Origin: Paenibacillus_T sp033239625
Lineage (GTDB): Bacteria; Bacillota; Bacilli; Paenibacillales; Paenibacillaceae
DNA length: 64,000 bases
Assembly: GCF_033239625.1 (NCBI RefSeq)
Contig: NZ_BTCK01000008.1
Location: 62,001 to 126,000 of the forward strand
Direction of reading: 5' to 3'
The translations under genes were made by a program, and so were the position numbers. The notes beneath the pieces are model-generated. The model searched no databases. It worked only from the letters and a program-made list of their open reading frames with translations, and had not been told where the DNA came from. Positions 16,782-25,738 of this stretch are shown piece after piece. Every line of letters starts with the position of its first letter. Position 1 is the stretch's first letter.

Positions 16782-18986
16782 CTACTCCACTACAATCGAT
16801 ACGGCTTCGCCGCTGCTTGCGTTCGCGCCAACCCAGATCGTGAAGCGTCCAGGCTCGACCGTCCGCTTCATATCCTTGTCGAGAATCGCCAGCTGCCGCT
16901 CGCCGATCTCGAAGGTCACATCGCTCGATTCGCCTGGTGCCAGCTGCACACGGCTGAAGCCGATCAGCTTCTTAAGCGGCTGCGTCACGCTTGCGACTTC
17001 GTCACGGATGTAACACTGCACGACCTCAGAACCAGCCACATCCCCTTCATTCGTTACGGTAACAGACACATTCAATCGACCATCCACAGCGATCGACGCA
17101 TCGGATACCGCAATCTCAGAGTAGCGGAATGACGTATAGCTCAGACCATGACCGAATGGATACAGCGGCTCCGTCGTCGAATCAATATAATAAGAAGAGT
17201 AAACGCCGCCTGGCGGTCTGCCCGTCTTCTTGCGATAGTAATAAATCGGCACTTGCCCTACGCTCCGCGGAACCGTTACAGGCAGACGGCCGCTCGGATT
17301 GTAGTCGCCGAACAACACATCGGCAATCGCATTGCCGCTCTGAACGCCAAGATGCCATGCCTGTACGATAGCCGAAGCATACTGCTCCAGCCAAGGAAGC
17401 GCGAGCGGACGACCGCTCATTAGTACAACCACAATCGGCTTGCCAAGTGCGGCAACAGCTTCCACGAGCTGACGCTGCGCGCCTGGCAGATCTAGCGACG
17501 TACGCGAGCGCGACTCTCCGCTCATCTCCAGCGATTCGCCAAGCGCCAGTACGACCACATCGGATTGACGCACAGCTTCAACCGCTCGTTCAATATCCGC
17601 TTCCAGCAGGCCGCTAGCCGCCATATTGTCGATGCCTACGGCACAGCCTTCCGCGTAGTAGATCGCTGCGTCTTCGCCCGCTGCTTCACGAACGCCGGCA
17701 AGCAAACTGACGACGTCCTCGGGCTTGCCGTCGAACGCCCAGCAGCCGAGCGGATCTTTCGTATTGTCTGCGAAAGGTCCGATGACAGCAATGGCACCGC
17801 TCTTGCGCAGCGGAAGCACCTGCGCCTCGTTGCGCAGCAGCACGATCGACTGCTGTGCAGCCTCGAGAGCCAGTGCCGTGAACGAAGCTCGTGCAGCCTT
17901 GGCAGCTTCAGCCGATGGCACCTGCACGAATGGCTGCTCGAGCAGGCCCAGCTTGATTTTGACAGCTAGAATGCGAAGAACCGACGTATCGACGACCGAT
18001 TCCGGTACGCGTCCTTCACGGACAAGCTTCGGCAGATGGCGCATATAGAAGCCCGAATGCATATCCATATCGCAGCCTGCCAGCACGGCGCGCTCGCACG
18101 CGTCTTCCTCGCTGCCGGCCACGCCATGCGTAATCAGCTCTTGAAGCGCATTATAGTCGCTTGCGACGATTCCCTCGAAGCCCCATTCATCGCGCAAAAT
18201 CGTCTTCAGCAAGTACTCGTTCGCACATGCCGGGATGCCGTTGATTTCGTTGAAGGATGCCATGATGCTGAGCGCCCCCGCATCCACAGCTTCGCGGAAT
18301 GGCGGCAGGATGACGTCGCGCAGCTCGCGATCGGACAGATCGACGGTGTTGTAATCGCGTCCTGCCTCTGCAAGTCCGTAACCGGCGTAATGCTTCGGAC
18401 AGCTTGCCGTTGCGTAACCCGGTCCGTCATCTACTTGCGAACCTTCGACCCATGCTCTGCTGTATTGCGTCGTGAGCAGCGGGTCTTCGCCGATGCTCTC
18501 GGCAATGCGTCCCCAGCGCGGATCACGGCTTACATCGATCATCGGCGCGAATACCCAAGCAACGCCGTCCGTCATCGATTCACGGGACGCTGCCTCCGCT
18601 GTCCTGCGAGCAAGAGCTGGATTCCAAGCTGAAGCCTGCGCCAGCGGAATCGGGAATACCGTCTTATAACCATGAATAACATCTCGTCCGATGATGAGCG
18701 GAATGCGATGCTCCGTATGCTCGGCAATGAGCTGCTGCAGCTCATTGGCTTCCTCGGCGCCAGAAAGGTTAAAGATCGAACCAACACGTCCTTGACGGAT
18801 TTCTTCTCGCAGCAAATCCCGCACTGAGACGCCTGTCTCCGGATTGATCGGGTTGAAGCCCCAATCGTACTGCGTCATCTGACCAACCTTCTCTTCAAGC
18901 GACATGCGAGCAATGAGCTGCTCCGCCCGCTGTTTGATTTCAGGTGTCAGCCATTCACGAGGTGAACGCCCAGTCATCACAGTCAT
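16782..18986 (-). CDS. bglX: Glycoside hydrolase family 3 beta-glucosidase
   Basis: 734 residues with the full GH3 plan: N-terminal TIM barrel (about 1-330), alpha/beta sandwich (about 370-590) and C-terminal fibronectin-III-like domain (about 630-720). Seen motifs are RDPRWGR (about 155-161), KHYAGYG (about 198-204) and the nucleophile aspartate in VASDYN (Asp277). It releases terminal beta-linked glucose or xylose from oligosaccharides. Unlike periplasmic BglX it has no signal peptide, so it acts in the cytoplasm on imported sugars. ATG 18986 is eight bases after AGGAGG; a GTG three bases earlier is possible. It follows the GH30 gene by 15 bases, in one operon. Confidence 0.93.
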   Translation of the reverse strand: MTVMTGRSPREWLTPEIKQRAEQLIARMSLEEKVGQMTQYDWGFNPINPETGVSVRDLLREEIRQGRVGSIFNLSGAEEANELQQLIAEHTEHRIPLIIGRDVIHGYKTVFPIPLAQASAWNPALARRTAEAASRESMTDGVAWVFAPMIDVSRDPRWGRIAESIGEDPLLTTQYSRAWVEGSQVDDGPGYATASCPKHYAGYGLAEAGRDYNTVDLSDRELRDVILPPFREAVDAGALSIMASFNEINGIPACANEYLLKTILRDEWGFEGIVASDYNALQELITHGVAGSEEDACERAVLAGCDMDMHSGFYMRHLPKLVREGRVPESVVDTSVLRILAVKIKLGLLEQPFVQVPSAEAAKAARASFTALALEAAQQSIVLLRNEAQVLPLRKSGAIAVIGPFADNTKDPLGCWAFDGKPEDVVSLLAGVREAAGEDAAIYYAEGCAVGIDNMAASGLLEADIERAVEAVRQSDVVVLALGESLEMSGESRSRTSLDLPGAQRQLVEAVAALGKPIVVVLMSGRPLALPWLEQYASAIVQAWHLGVQSGNAIADVLFGDYNPSGRLPVTVPRSVGQVPIYYYRKKTGRPPGGVYSSYYIDSTTEPLYPFGHGLSYTSFRYSEIAVSDASIAVDGRLNVSVTVTNEGDVAGSEVVQCYIRDEVASVTQPLKKLIGFSRVQLAPGESSDVTFEIGERQLAILDKDMKRTVEPGRFTIWVGANASSGEAVSIVVE

Positions 18987-19001
18987 CACGGCAACCTCCT
19001 A

Positions 19002-20354
19002 TTATAGACTTGGGAAGAGCAGCGTCTGAATCGCGTGAGCCGGTATGCTGCCTTCCGCTACTTGCTCGCGGTTGCGAAGCACATATGGCTGCTGCTCGTC
19101 CGTCCGATTCAAAATAATAACTACGATCTCGCCATCCGGATTGCGGAATGCAGTCGTCTGAAGATGTTCCGTATATTTGGTGCAGCCGATACGCACTGCG
19201 CCTGGACGAACATATTTGCTGAAATGTCCGATGTAGTAGTACGACGACTGGAATGTCAGCGAATCGTTCTTCGTATCCGCAATGATTGGTGCGTCGCAAT
19301 AGTTCGCTACATGGTTCGGTCCGCCCTGCTCGTCTAGTACGATGTTCCAGTCCGTCCAGCCTTCCATGCCATTGTTCAGGTTGCCCATAATGTCATGCGC
19401 ATAACGTTCGCCGCTCTTCCAAGAGCCCAGCTGTACGCCGCCTTCATGGCACCCTTCCGTGAAGATGAGACCCTTCGTCGGATAGCGATGCTTCACCGCC
19501 TGCAAAGCTTCGAAGTGGTCGCCCGAATACCAGTGGAAGCCAATGCCCCAGATGTACTTGGACGCTTCCGCATCTTCGAAAGCCGTTCTCGCGCGGTCAT
19601 ATACGCGCTCTTTGTTATGATCCCAGATCATCACCTTCACGTCAGGGCGACCGGCGCGATGCAGCTCCGGTCCAAGGTAATCGCGAACGAAGTCGCGCTC
19701 TTCCTCTGCCGTGTAGATGCATGAATCCCAGATCTGAACGGCTTTCGCTTCGTTCTGAACCGTCAGGCCCCATACCGGAATGCCCTCTGCCTCGTATGCC
19801 TCAATATATTTCACATAGTAACGCGCCCAAGCATTGCGATATTCCGGCTTGAGCTTACCGCCGTTGTTCATCTCGCCAGTCGTCTTCATCCAAGCCGGCG
19901 GACTCCAAGGCGACGCGTAGAACGTGAAGTTATCGCCTGCCAGCGCCTTCGCTTGTTGGATGTATGGAATCATCAATTCACGGTCATGGCTAATATCGAA
20001 GCTAGCAAGCTCCGCATCCCCATCTTGAACATACGTGTAGTTGCCAAGCGAGAAGTCGCAGCTGTTAATGTGCGAGCGGCAGATCGTGTAACCGATACCA
20101 TCTTGCGGATCGTAATAAGCATCCATAATACGCTTGCTGTTCGCGGCGCTCAGCTTCGATGCCGTCACAGCGGAAGCTTCCGTGATTGCACCGCCGAAGC
20201 CGATGATCGATTGGAATTCAATATCTTCATATACGTTAATGACTTTGTTCTCGATGCCTTGCGTATCTTCGCGCAGTTCGATCGTCAGCGCTTCCGACAG
20301 CCTGTCCTGCGTGCCTTGCGCGGTTTGAATCGTTCTTACTTTACGAGTCGTCAT
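19002..20354 (-). CDS. Glycoside hydrolase family 30 beta-glucosidase/glucosylceramidase-like
   Basis: 450 residues, a (beta/alpha)8 barrel plus small beta domain. The acid/base glutamate is Glu202 in TVQNEAK and the nucleophile is Glu300 in LIFTEGC. FYASPWSPPAWMK near 145-157 is another GH30 hallmark. GH30 enzymes act on beta-1,6-glucans, glucosylceramides or xylans; with no signal peptide a cytoplasmic oligosaccharide hydrolase fits best. It is the first gene of the operon with GH3 and is divergent from the cupin-AraC gene. A TATAAT at 20396-20391 (minus) is a probable -10. Start ATG 20354 follows GGGGAG by eight bases. Confidence 0.92.
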   Translation of the reverse strand: MTTRKVRTIQTAQGTQDRLSEALTIELREDTQGIENKVINVYEDIEFQSIIGFGGAITEASAVTASKLSAANSKRIMDAYYDPQDGIGYTICRSHINSCDFSLGNYTYVQDGDAELASFDISHDRELMIPYIQQAKALAGDNFTFYASPWSPPAWMKTTGEMNNGGKLKPEYRNAWARYYVKYIEAYEAEGIPVWGLTVQNEAKAVQIWDSCIYTAEEERDFVRDYLGPELHRAGRPDVKVMIWDHNKERVYDRARTAFEDAEASKYIWGIGFHWYSGDHFEALQAVKHRYPTKGLIFTEGCHEGGVQLGSWKSGERYAHDIMGNLNNGMEGWTDWNIVLDEQGGPNHVANYCDAPIIADTKNDSLTFQSSYYYIGHFSKYVRPGAVRIGCTKYTEHLQTTAFRNPDGEIVVIILNRTDEQQPYVLRNREQVAEGSIPAHAIQTLLFPSL

Positions 20355-20496
20355 CTGCCCTGCTCCCCATTCCTAAATCGTGATGCATTTATTATAATAG
20401 GAGCCAGTCAGCCGCTTGAAGAAACAATATGCTTGAATACATCAACAATCTGACTGAAGTTATCCATACGAGCAGCAGGAGAGGGGTCGCGGAACA

Positions 20497-21285
20497 ATGA
20501 AGGAGATCCATGTCCAACTAAGTGAATATTCGAAGCATCAATACCCATTCCACCATTTATTTGAACAAGGCTTAGATACATATATCGTTCGTCTCCAGAT
20601 CGAAGGCATCTGCCAAGCATTGGTAGAAGGCGAAATTCGCGATATTAAACCGGGCGACCTGCTGCTATTCCAGCCAGGCGATATCTACGATCTGCGCATC
20701 GGCTATGGTCAGAAGACATTCATGCAATCCGGCGATTATTATGTAATGAGCAACGGCCCAGGCATGAAAGAATGGTGGGAGATGAAGCTTCGGCCCACGC
20801 TTACGAAGATCGCCGACGATACTCGGCTGCAGACCGTATGGAGACAAATTATCCTTGAGAAAAGAAGGCTGGACGGCGGCAATCCTGCCGTCGTAACCGC
20901 TCTTGTCTGGTCGCTCCTCCTGCTGATCGACCGTTCGATCGAGGAAGCGCCGGAAGATCAATCGCCTGCGGCCTATCATGCGCTTCGCATGCGCCAGTAC
21001 ATAGAAGAACATGCTGCCGGTGAACTTACGCTTGCGGATGTCGCGCATTATACGGGACTGAGCGTGTCGCGTGCCGTTTATTTGTTCAAGCAGCATTTTG
21101 GCACATCGATCATTAGCTATACCCAGCAATTGCGGCTTGCCCATGCAGTCAAGCTGATGGATCACAGCATGCTCTCGCTCGAACAGATCGCTTCCGAGAC
21201 GGGACTCGGCAGCTATGCCTACTTCCACCGATTGTTCCGAGAGCGTTACGGTATATCGCCGGGAGCTTATCGGAAGAACAAGTGA
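20497..21285 (+). CDS. AraC-family regulator with N-terminal cupin sensor
   Basis: 262 residues. Residues about 15-75 form a cupin beta-barrel (PFHHLFEQGLDTYIV, VEGEIRDIKPGDLLLFQPGDIYDL) that usually binds a sugar. Residues about 165-260 are the AraC double helix-turn-helix (LTLADVAHYTGLSVSRAVYLF ... SLEQIASETGLGSYAYFHRLF). It is divergent from the GH30-GH3 operon with a 140-bp shared upstream region, so it probably activates that operon when its sugar is present. AGGAGAGG precedes ATG 20497. Confidence 0.9.
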   Translation: MKEIHVQLSEYSKHQYPFHHLFEQGLDTYIVRLQIEGICQALVEGEIRDIKPGDLLLFQPGDIYDLRIGYGQKTFMQSGDYYVMSNGPGMKEWWEMKLRPTLTKIADDTRLQTVWRQIILEKRRLDGGNPAVVTALVWSLLLLIDRSIEEAPEDQSPAAYHALRMRQYIEEHAAGELTLADVAHYTGLSVSRAVYLFKQHFGTSIISYTQQLRLAHAVKLMDHSMLSLEQIASETGLGSYAYFHRLFRERYGISPGAYRKNK

Positions 21286-21310
21286 TCGGCCGCTCGGTAC
21301 AATAAAGAAG

Positions 21311-21343
21311 GACGAACCGCGCTCATCCGTGCAGCGGCTCGTC
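21311..21343. terminator. Terminator between AraC regulator and spore lipoprotein genes
   Basis: The stem GACGAaCCGC pairs with GCGGcTCGTC. A T-rich tract (CCTTCTTTATT) follows on the minus strand. It probably serves the lipoprotein gene and perhaps both convergent genes. Confidence 0.65.
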
Positions 21344-21364
21344 CCCTTATTGGTGATGAAGCTG

Positions 21365-22255
21365 TTAGCGCAGCGGCGCCGTTACAACATCGCCAATATC
21401 GTCGATAATGGCTCGAATATCGTTGCCCAGCGAACGGACCGGATGTCTCAAGTAGTCCGTTCCGTCCGTGCCATATAAGTTATAACTGCCGTTTGCTCCC
21501 AGCGACTGATAACGATTGTTCATTCGATTGTTCAATCCAAGGGCATCATCGGTGCCATTGTGGTTACGATTGAACGTGCCATCGCCTAATCCGAATGAAC
21601 GCGTGTTGTCATATCGGCCATTCGGACCCAATCGATCCGTACGATTCAGACCGTAAGCGCGATTGTTATTGAAGTCCCCGTTCCATCCATAGGTGCCATC
21701 GATTCCTGACGTTCCGTATGAGCGGATGGAAGTACCGTCGTTCAACCCATTATGAATGCCTGTTCCAAGGCCCGTTAAACGCGATTGCAGCGAACGGATG
21801 CGGCTATGAATGTTCTTATCGCCCGTAATATGAACCTTCAGGCCTTTGGCATCTGCACGCACGCTATTGTGCACTTTCTGCGCGACACTGTTCGCATTCA
21901 TGCCGTTCTTCACGTCAATCCCGATAATGGCATCGTTACCGTATACGACAGCTGTCGCTTCGCTAACGCCTCTTACCGCAGCAGCTTTCTTCGACAGTTT
22001 CTCTGCCAGCGCTCGGTTGTACGCCTTGGCATTCGAATTCGTATTGGTATTCGTATTGTTCCTGTTGAATTGATCCATGCCGGTAACATTGTTCAATCGA
22101 TACCGGTTCGTCTCCTCGTGATAGTTCCGTACCGACTGCGACTGGTACCGGTTCGTGGTCACACCATTGTTACGGTCATGATTAGACGTACCGCAAGCCG
22201 TCGTCGTCACTATCATCAAAGAAAGAAGCAGCACTGCGCCTGTCGTTTTGCGCAC
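21365..22255 (-). CDS. YhcN/YlaJ-family sporulation lipoprotein
   Basis: 296 residues. A lipoprotein signal peptide (KTTGAVLLLSLMIVTTTAC) ends in TTAC, with Cys as the lipidation site. Residues about 75-150 are the YhcN/YlaJ domain (AEKLSKKAAAVRGVSEATAVV...IIGIDV...VHITGDKNIHSRI). The rest is low-complexity, rich in Asn, Gly, Arg and Tyr (GLGTGIHNGLNDGTS, YNLYGTDGTDYL). Members are inner spore membrane or forespore lipoproteins that affect germination. The start is GTG 22255, nine bases after GGAGG; an in-frame TTG two codons earlier touches the binding site and is unlikely. Confidence 0.88.
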   Translation of the reverse strand: MRKTTGAVLLLSLMIVTTTACGTSNHDRNNGVTTNRYQSQSVRNYHEETNRYRLNNVTGMDQFNRNNTNTNTNSNAKAYNRALAEKLSKKAAAVRGVSEATAVVYGNDAIIGIDVKNGMNANSVAQKVHNSVRADAKGLKVHITGDKNIHSRIRSLQSRLTGLGTGIHNGLNDGTSIRSYGTSGIDGTYGWNGDFNNNRAYGLNRTDRLGPNGRYDNTRSFGLGDGTFNRNHNGTDDALGLNNRMNNRYQSLGANGSYNLYGTDGTDYLRHPVRSLGNDIRAIIDDIGDVVTAPLR

Positions 22256-22299
22256 GCTCAATCACCTCCGCACCATAGGATGCGAGGATTACACGGCCG

Positions 22300-23112
22300 T
22301 TACTCAGGTAATAGGTTACTGTGCTGGTTACTTTGCTTCGGCAGGCTGGCATCCTTCATCAACTCCGAAACCGTCACGAATTGAAATCCCCTTCGAGCAA
22401 GCTCGGGCAATATCGTCTCCAGCGCTTGAATGGTTTGCGACTTCCCCTCGATATGATCATGGAATAACACAATGTCACCGTTATGCGCATTCCGCAGCAC
22501 CTTATTCGTAATTTGCGCTACCCCAGGCCGTACCCAGTCCTTCGTATCTTGATGCCACGACCATATGATCGGCTTCAATCCCATCGAATTGGCGGTAACG
22601 ACCAGCTTTTCATTGAACATACCGCCAGGCGGCCGAAATAATACAGAATGCTGTCCAGTCGCTCTAAGAATCGATTCCTCTGTCTTCTTCAGCTCTGCCT
22701 CGATCTGCTGGGAAGAGCTGTTCTGAAAGTACGTATGGTTGTACGTATGGTTTGCGATTTCATGTCCTTCGGACACTATACGCTGCGCGGTGTCCGGGAA
22801 CGCGTCCACTCTTTTGCCAACGACGAAGAAGGTGCTTCGCGCCTCATACTGCTTAAGCAGATCAAGAATCGCATTCGTCTGCCCCGGATCGGGGCCATCA
22901 TCGAATGTCAACGCGATTAACGGACGCTCGGTCTTGACCTCCCACACCACGTCGCCGCGCTTCTCATAATAGTACCGATCCTTCTTAACTGGCGCTGCAA
23001 CCGAATGAGTCTGAGCCACTGTGGATTGGATGGGGGCGGAATACGGAATATAAGACTGCGGAACAAGCAGAGCGATGCATGCCGCAGTGGCAGCCCAAGT
23101 ATGTAATGGCAT
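22300..23112 (-). CDS. Polysaccharide deacetylase (NodB domain), secreted or membrane-anchored
   Basis: 270 residues. Residues 1-25 are a signal peptide or anchor (TWAATAACIALLVPQSY). The NodB domain begins at LIALTFDDGPD, with metal ligands Asp72, His122 and His126 (NHTYNHT) and Asp71 as the general base. RPPGG (about 160-164) and the LFHDH motif near 228-232 complete the active site. It removes N-acetyl groups from peptidoglycan or another amino-sugar polymer outside the membrane. ATG 23112 is seven bases after AAGGGAG; the open frame further upstream lacks a start signal. It lies 44 bases upstream of the spore lipoprotein gene on the same strand, so co-transcription is likely. Confidence 0.92.
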   Translation of the reverse strand: MPLHTWAATAACIALLVPQSYIPYSAPIQSTVAQTHSVAAPVKKDRYYYEKRGDVVWEVKTERPLIALTFDDGPDPGQTNAILDLLKQYEARSTFFVVGKRVDAFPDTAQRIVSEGHEIANHTYNHTYFQNSSSQQIEAELKKTEESILRATGQHSVLFRPPGGMFNEKLVVTANSMGLKPIIWSWHQDTKDWVRPGVAQITNKVLRNAHNGDIVLFHDHIEGKSQTIQALETILPELARRGFQFVTVSELMKDASLPKQSNQHSNLLPE

Positions 23113-23202
23113 GGCAGTCTCCCTTTTTTTTCTTTCATGTTGCCCGACCACGGCGAAGTTTATGCGGACTGTTTCAGCATCCCCCGTGAACAAAATAAAA
23201 AA

Positions 23203-23236
23203 CGCCATCAACGCCGGTTTATCGGCAATGATGGCG
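23203..23236 (-). terminator. Terminator of the ymaF-like gene
   Basis: CGCCATCA pairs with TGATGGCG around an inner TTGCCG/CCGG stem. It is followed on the minus strand by TTTTTTATTTT (23202-23192). Confidence 0.9.
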
Positions 23237-23246
23237 CTGCAGTTAG

Positions 23247-23603
23247 TTACACCAACGGTTTATCGATCAGCGTTGCGAACTTGAACTGATGTACGTGTCC
23301 GTCGTTGAACGTCGTCATTCCTTGCACAAAATGCACATGCTTACCGTTGCCAACCGGAATGGCCGGGCCTGTGCGAATTTTACGCACCTTGTGAAGATGG
23401 TTGAAGAAATCGGTATTCGTCAGCTTGATTTCATGCACATGGCTGTCGCCGACTGGAATGACCTGCCCCGTTACGCCTGCGAAACGGTGGTTATGGCGGT
23501 CATTGCCCTCCTCTGCCAATTTCGTGCTTGCGACAAACTCATGCACATGCGTCTGTCCCCGTCTGACGCGTCCCGCATTTCTGCCTTTTCTAAGTTTGCT
23601 CAT
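23247..23603 (-). CDS. ymaF: YmaF-family protein
   Basis: 118 residues, rich in paired histidines: HVH, HNH, HVH, HLH, HVH and HVH occur at regular spacing of about 20 residues along the chain, alternating with short beta-prone stretches (VTGQVIPVGDSHVHEIKL, GPAIPVGNGKHVHFVQG). This is the YmaF family of Bacilli, whose function is not established; the histidines could bind metal. The start ATG 23603 is ten bases after GGGAGG; an earlier in-frame ATG (23621) overlaps that site. It is transcribed alone. Confidence 0.85.
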   Translation of the reverse strand: MSKLRKGRNAGRVRRGQTHVHEFVASTKLAEEGNDRHNHRFAGVTGQVIPVGDSHVHEIKLTNTDFFNHLHKVRKIRTGPAIPVGNGKHVHFVQGMTTFNDGHVHQFKFATLIDKPLV

Positions 23604-23698
23604 TAGGCGGATGCCTCCCATGGTTCATAAGGATAGAGCATCATATTAAATGAGAGGCATGCCTGCGAAGGCTTTCTCCTACATCCGCTTCATAATAG

Positions 23699-24634
23699 TT
23701 ATTCCTCTAGCTTCCTGACGTCTACCGTCACCTGAAGACGCTGCGCCCCGGTTCCCTGATAAATGCCTTTCACAGGAACAATATCCTTATAGTCACGGCC
23801 GTGACCGAGCTTCACATACCGTTCGCCGATCGGCGACTCGTTCGTCGGATCGAAGCCGCACCAGCCAAGCTTCGGCACATAAGCTTCTACCCACGCATGC
23901 GAAGCCTGCTCGAAGTCAGCGCTGCCGCCTTGAAGATCGCCAACGAAGTGGTAGCCGCTCACGTATCTTGCAGGAACGCCGCGCGCGCGACATACAGCCA
24001 GCATCAGATGAGCAAAATCCTGACATACCCCGCGCCGCTTCGTAATCATCTCGGAAGCTTTCGTCCTAACGTTCGTTGCACTCGGGTCATAAATGAAGCT
24101 CGTGCGAATGTATTTGCTAAGCGCCGACAACCATTCATAAACGCCAACCGTTGGCGTTATATCTACTGTCACATTGCCTTCGGCCGCAATCGCGGTTTCG
24201 CGAACAGCGCCGACAACCGGCACCTGTTCCATGAAGGCAATAATGTCAGGCGTAACTTCCGTATAGGCGGTCGGAAGCAGAAATTCAATGAATCGGTCGA
24301 TCGATTCATCCGAGGTCAACCTTGCCCAAGCTTCAGCGGGCTTTAACTGCTGCTTATGCGCGCTTTCCTCTTTATTGAAAGATTCCGTCGTCACAACGGT
24401 CAGATTCGTCCGAATGGTCAGCCTCGTATGAGGGGCATTGACGGAGAATGCATGCACACGGTTCCCGAAGCAGTCTTCATAAGTGAACAAGGAAGCGTTC
24501 GGTTCTATATAGATGGAGTGATTGTAGCAGGCTTGCCGTTCATTCGTGCTCGGAGTCAGCCTGATTTCATTGACGCTGTCGGTGATCGGCTCGGCATAGT
24601 TGTACTGCGTCATGTGCGAGATTTGCAGCTTCAT
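23699..24634 (-). CDS. Transglutaminase-like cysteine protease/peptidase of the alpha-E/ATP-grasp operon
   Basis: 311 residues. An N-terminal beta domain (Bact_transglu_N, residues 1-90) is followed by the transglutaminase core with the triad Cys204 (RRGVCQDFAH), His246 (ASHAWVEAY) and Asp262 (FDPTNE). The start ATG 24634 overlaps the stop of the upstream gene as ATGA, showing tight coupling with the alpha-E gene. This three-gene set occurs in many bacteria and is thought to make or process a peptide or amide product, but the reaction is not established. No signal peptide, so cytoplasmic. Confidence 0.9.
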   Translation of the reverse strand: MKLQISHMTQYNYAEPITDSVNEIRLTPSTNERQACYNHSIYIEPNASLFTYEDCFGNRVHAFSVNAPHTRLTIRTNLTVVTTESFNKEESAHKQQLKPAEAWARLTSDESIDRFIEFLLPTAYTEVTPDIIAFMEQVPVVGAVRETAIAAEGNVTVDITPTVGVYEWLSALSKYIRTSFIYDPSATNVRTKASEMITKRRGVCQDFAHLMLAVCRARGVPARYVSGYHFVGDLQGGSADFEQASHAWVEAYVPKLGWCGFDPTNESPIGERYVKLGHGRDYKDIVPVKGIYQGTGAQRLQVTVDVRKLEE

Positions 24635-25614
24635 GCGCTGACTTCCCCCATTCGAAAGAACGTCTTGGCGAACGCTACGCCAAGCGATTCGCATGCACCG
24701 AGCAAATGAGCCGTAATATGTCCATCACGATCCAATACGAGATCGTCTCTCTCCAAGCAGCCGATGTCGGCAATGACTTTGCCCACTTGTCTGAGGATAC
24801 GGTCATGCGCGGTGCGGAGCTGTTTATCCTGCAGATCAAGCGCTCGAATATGCTCGGCAAGCTCTTGCAGGGCGAAATGAACGGAGCGCGGAAACGTCGG
24901 GTTCAACACGACGAACTCCACGATCGCCTCTACTGCGACACTGTCGAGATAATAACGGCGGAACGACTGGTACCCGCTCACCGATTTCAATACCGCATTC
25001 AAATAAGGATATGCGTTCGCGCTGTTCCAGCCTTCGCCTTCTGCCGCATGCTCGACCGCCTGCATAATGCGCAGCGTATTCTCCGCACGCTCTAAGTAAC
25101 GGCCGCACTCGATGAAATGCCATTCATTCTCCCGAGGCATAACGGATTGGCTGTACCCTTGGAATAAGGCAGTCCAATCCTTCGTCTGGCCGAAAAACTG
25201 ATGAGGGGATTCGCGGGTCAGATCTTTCGGCTGCTTCTCCCGAAGCCATAAGTAGAAGCCGTTGATCGTATCCCACAGCTCGCTAGGCACCTTCTCTCGC
25301 AGCGTTCGCAAATTGTTCCGAGCATGATTAACGCAGGAGACGAGTGAATTCGGGTTATCGCGATCGAGCGTCACATACATGAGCACTTCCTGCTCATCGT
25401 AGGAGTCATACTGCTGCTCGAATGCATGCCTGCTGCCAAGCGCATCAACGATGCGCGCCCATTTGCACATCGTCTCCACCGGTTCGTCATCTGTGCTTAC
25501 ATTAAGCTCTTCCTGCTGCAGATGATAGTGCACATCAATGAGCCTCGCATGGTTCTCTGCACGTTCCATATAACGGCCGATCCAGAACAGCGCTTCGGCA
25601 TTACGGTTCAACAC
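24631..25614 (-). CDS. Alpha-E domain protein (DUF403)
   Basis: 327 residues, nearly all helical. It opens with LNRNAEALFWIGRYMERAENHARLID, the hallmark of the alpha-E family, and repeats the theme near 175 (ECGRYLERAENTLRIMQ). Start is GTG 25614, six bases after GGAGGG, or TTG one codon later; the frame upstream lacks a start signal. It sits between the ATP-grasp and transglutaminase genes, which is the conserved order. Function is unknown; a partner or scaffold for the circularly permuted ATP-grasp enzyme is the usual proposal. Confidence 0.88.
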   Translation of the reverse strand: MLNRNAEALFWIGRYMERAENHARLIDVHYHLQQEELNVSTDDEPVETMCKWARIVDALGSRHAFEQQYDSYDEQEVLMYVTLDRDNPNSLVSCVNHARNNLRTLREKVPSELWDTINGFYLWLREKQPKDLTRESPHQFFGQTKDWTALFQGYSQSVMPRENEWHFIECGRYLERAENTLRIMQAVEHAAEGEGWNSANAYPYLNAVLKSVSGYQSFRRYYLDSVAVEAIVEFVVLNPTFPRSVHFALQELAEHIRALDLQDKQLRTAHDRILRQVGKVIADIGCLERDDLVLDRDGHITAHLLGACESLGVAFAKTFFRMGEVSA

Positions 25615-25677
25615 GTCAATCCCTCCATTCTCAAATGTTGCGTAAATACGCATGCAGCTCAGCTGCTTGCGGATGTA

Positions 25678-25735
25678 GCAACATCACATCGGAAGTGTTA
25701 CTAATGTTGCGTTAATGGCAACATCACATCGGAAG
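25678..25735. repeat. 40-bp direct repeat with a palindrome between the ATP-grasp and alpha-E genes
   Basis: GCAACATCACATCGGAAG occurs at 25678-25695 and again at 25718-25735. AATGTTGCGT precedes each copy (about 25634 and 25703). ATGTTGC (25704-25710) and GCAACAT (25718-25724) form a seven-base hairpin stem. It looks like a recent duplication in the intercistronic gap of the operon. Confidence 0.75.
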
Positions 25736-25738
25736 CTG

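Noticed and set aside
22256..22261. TTG at 22261 as start of the spore lipoprotein
   Set aside because: It directly abuts the GGAGGTGA binding site with no spacing. GTG 22255 has the right distance and still gives a full signal peptide.
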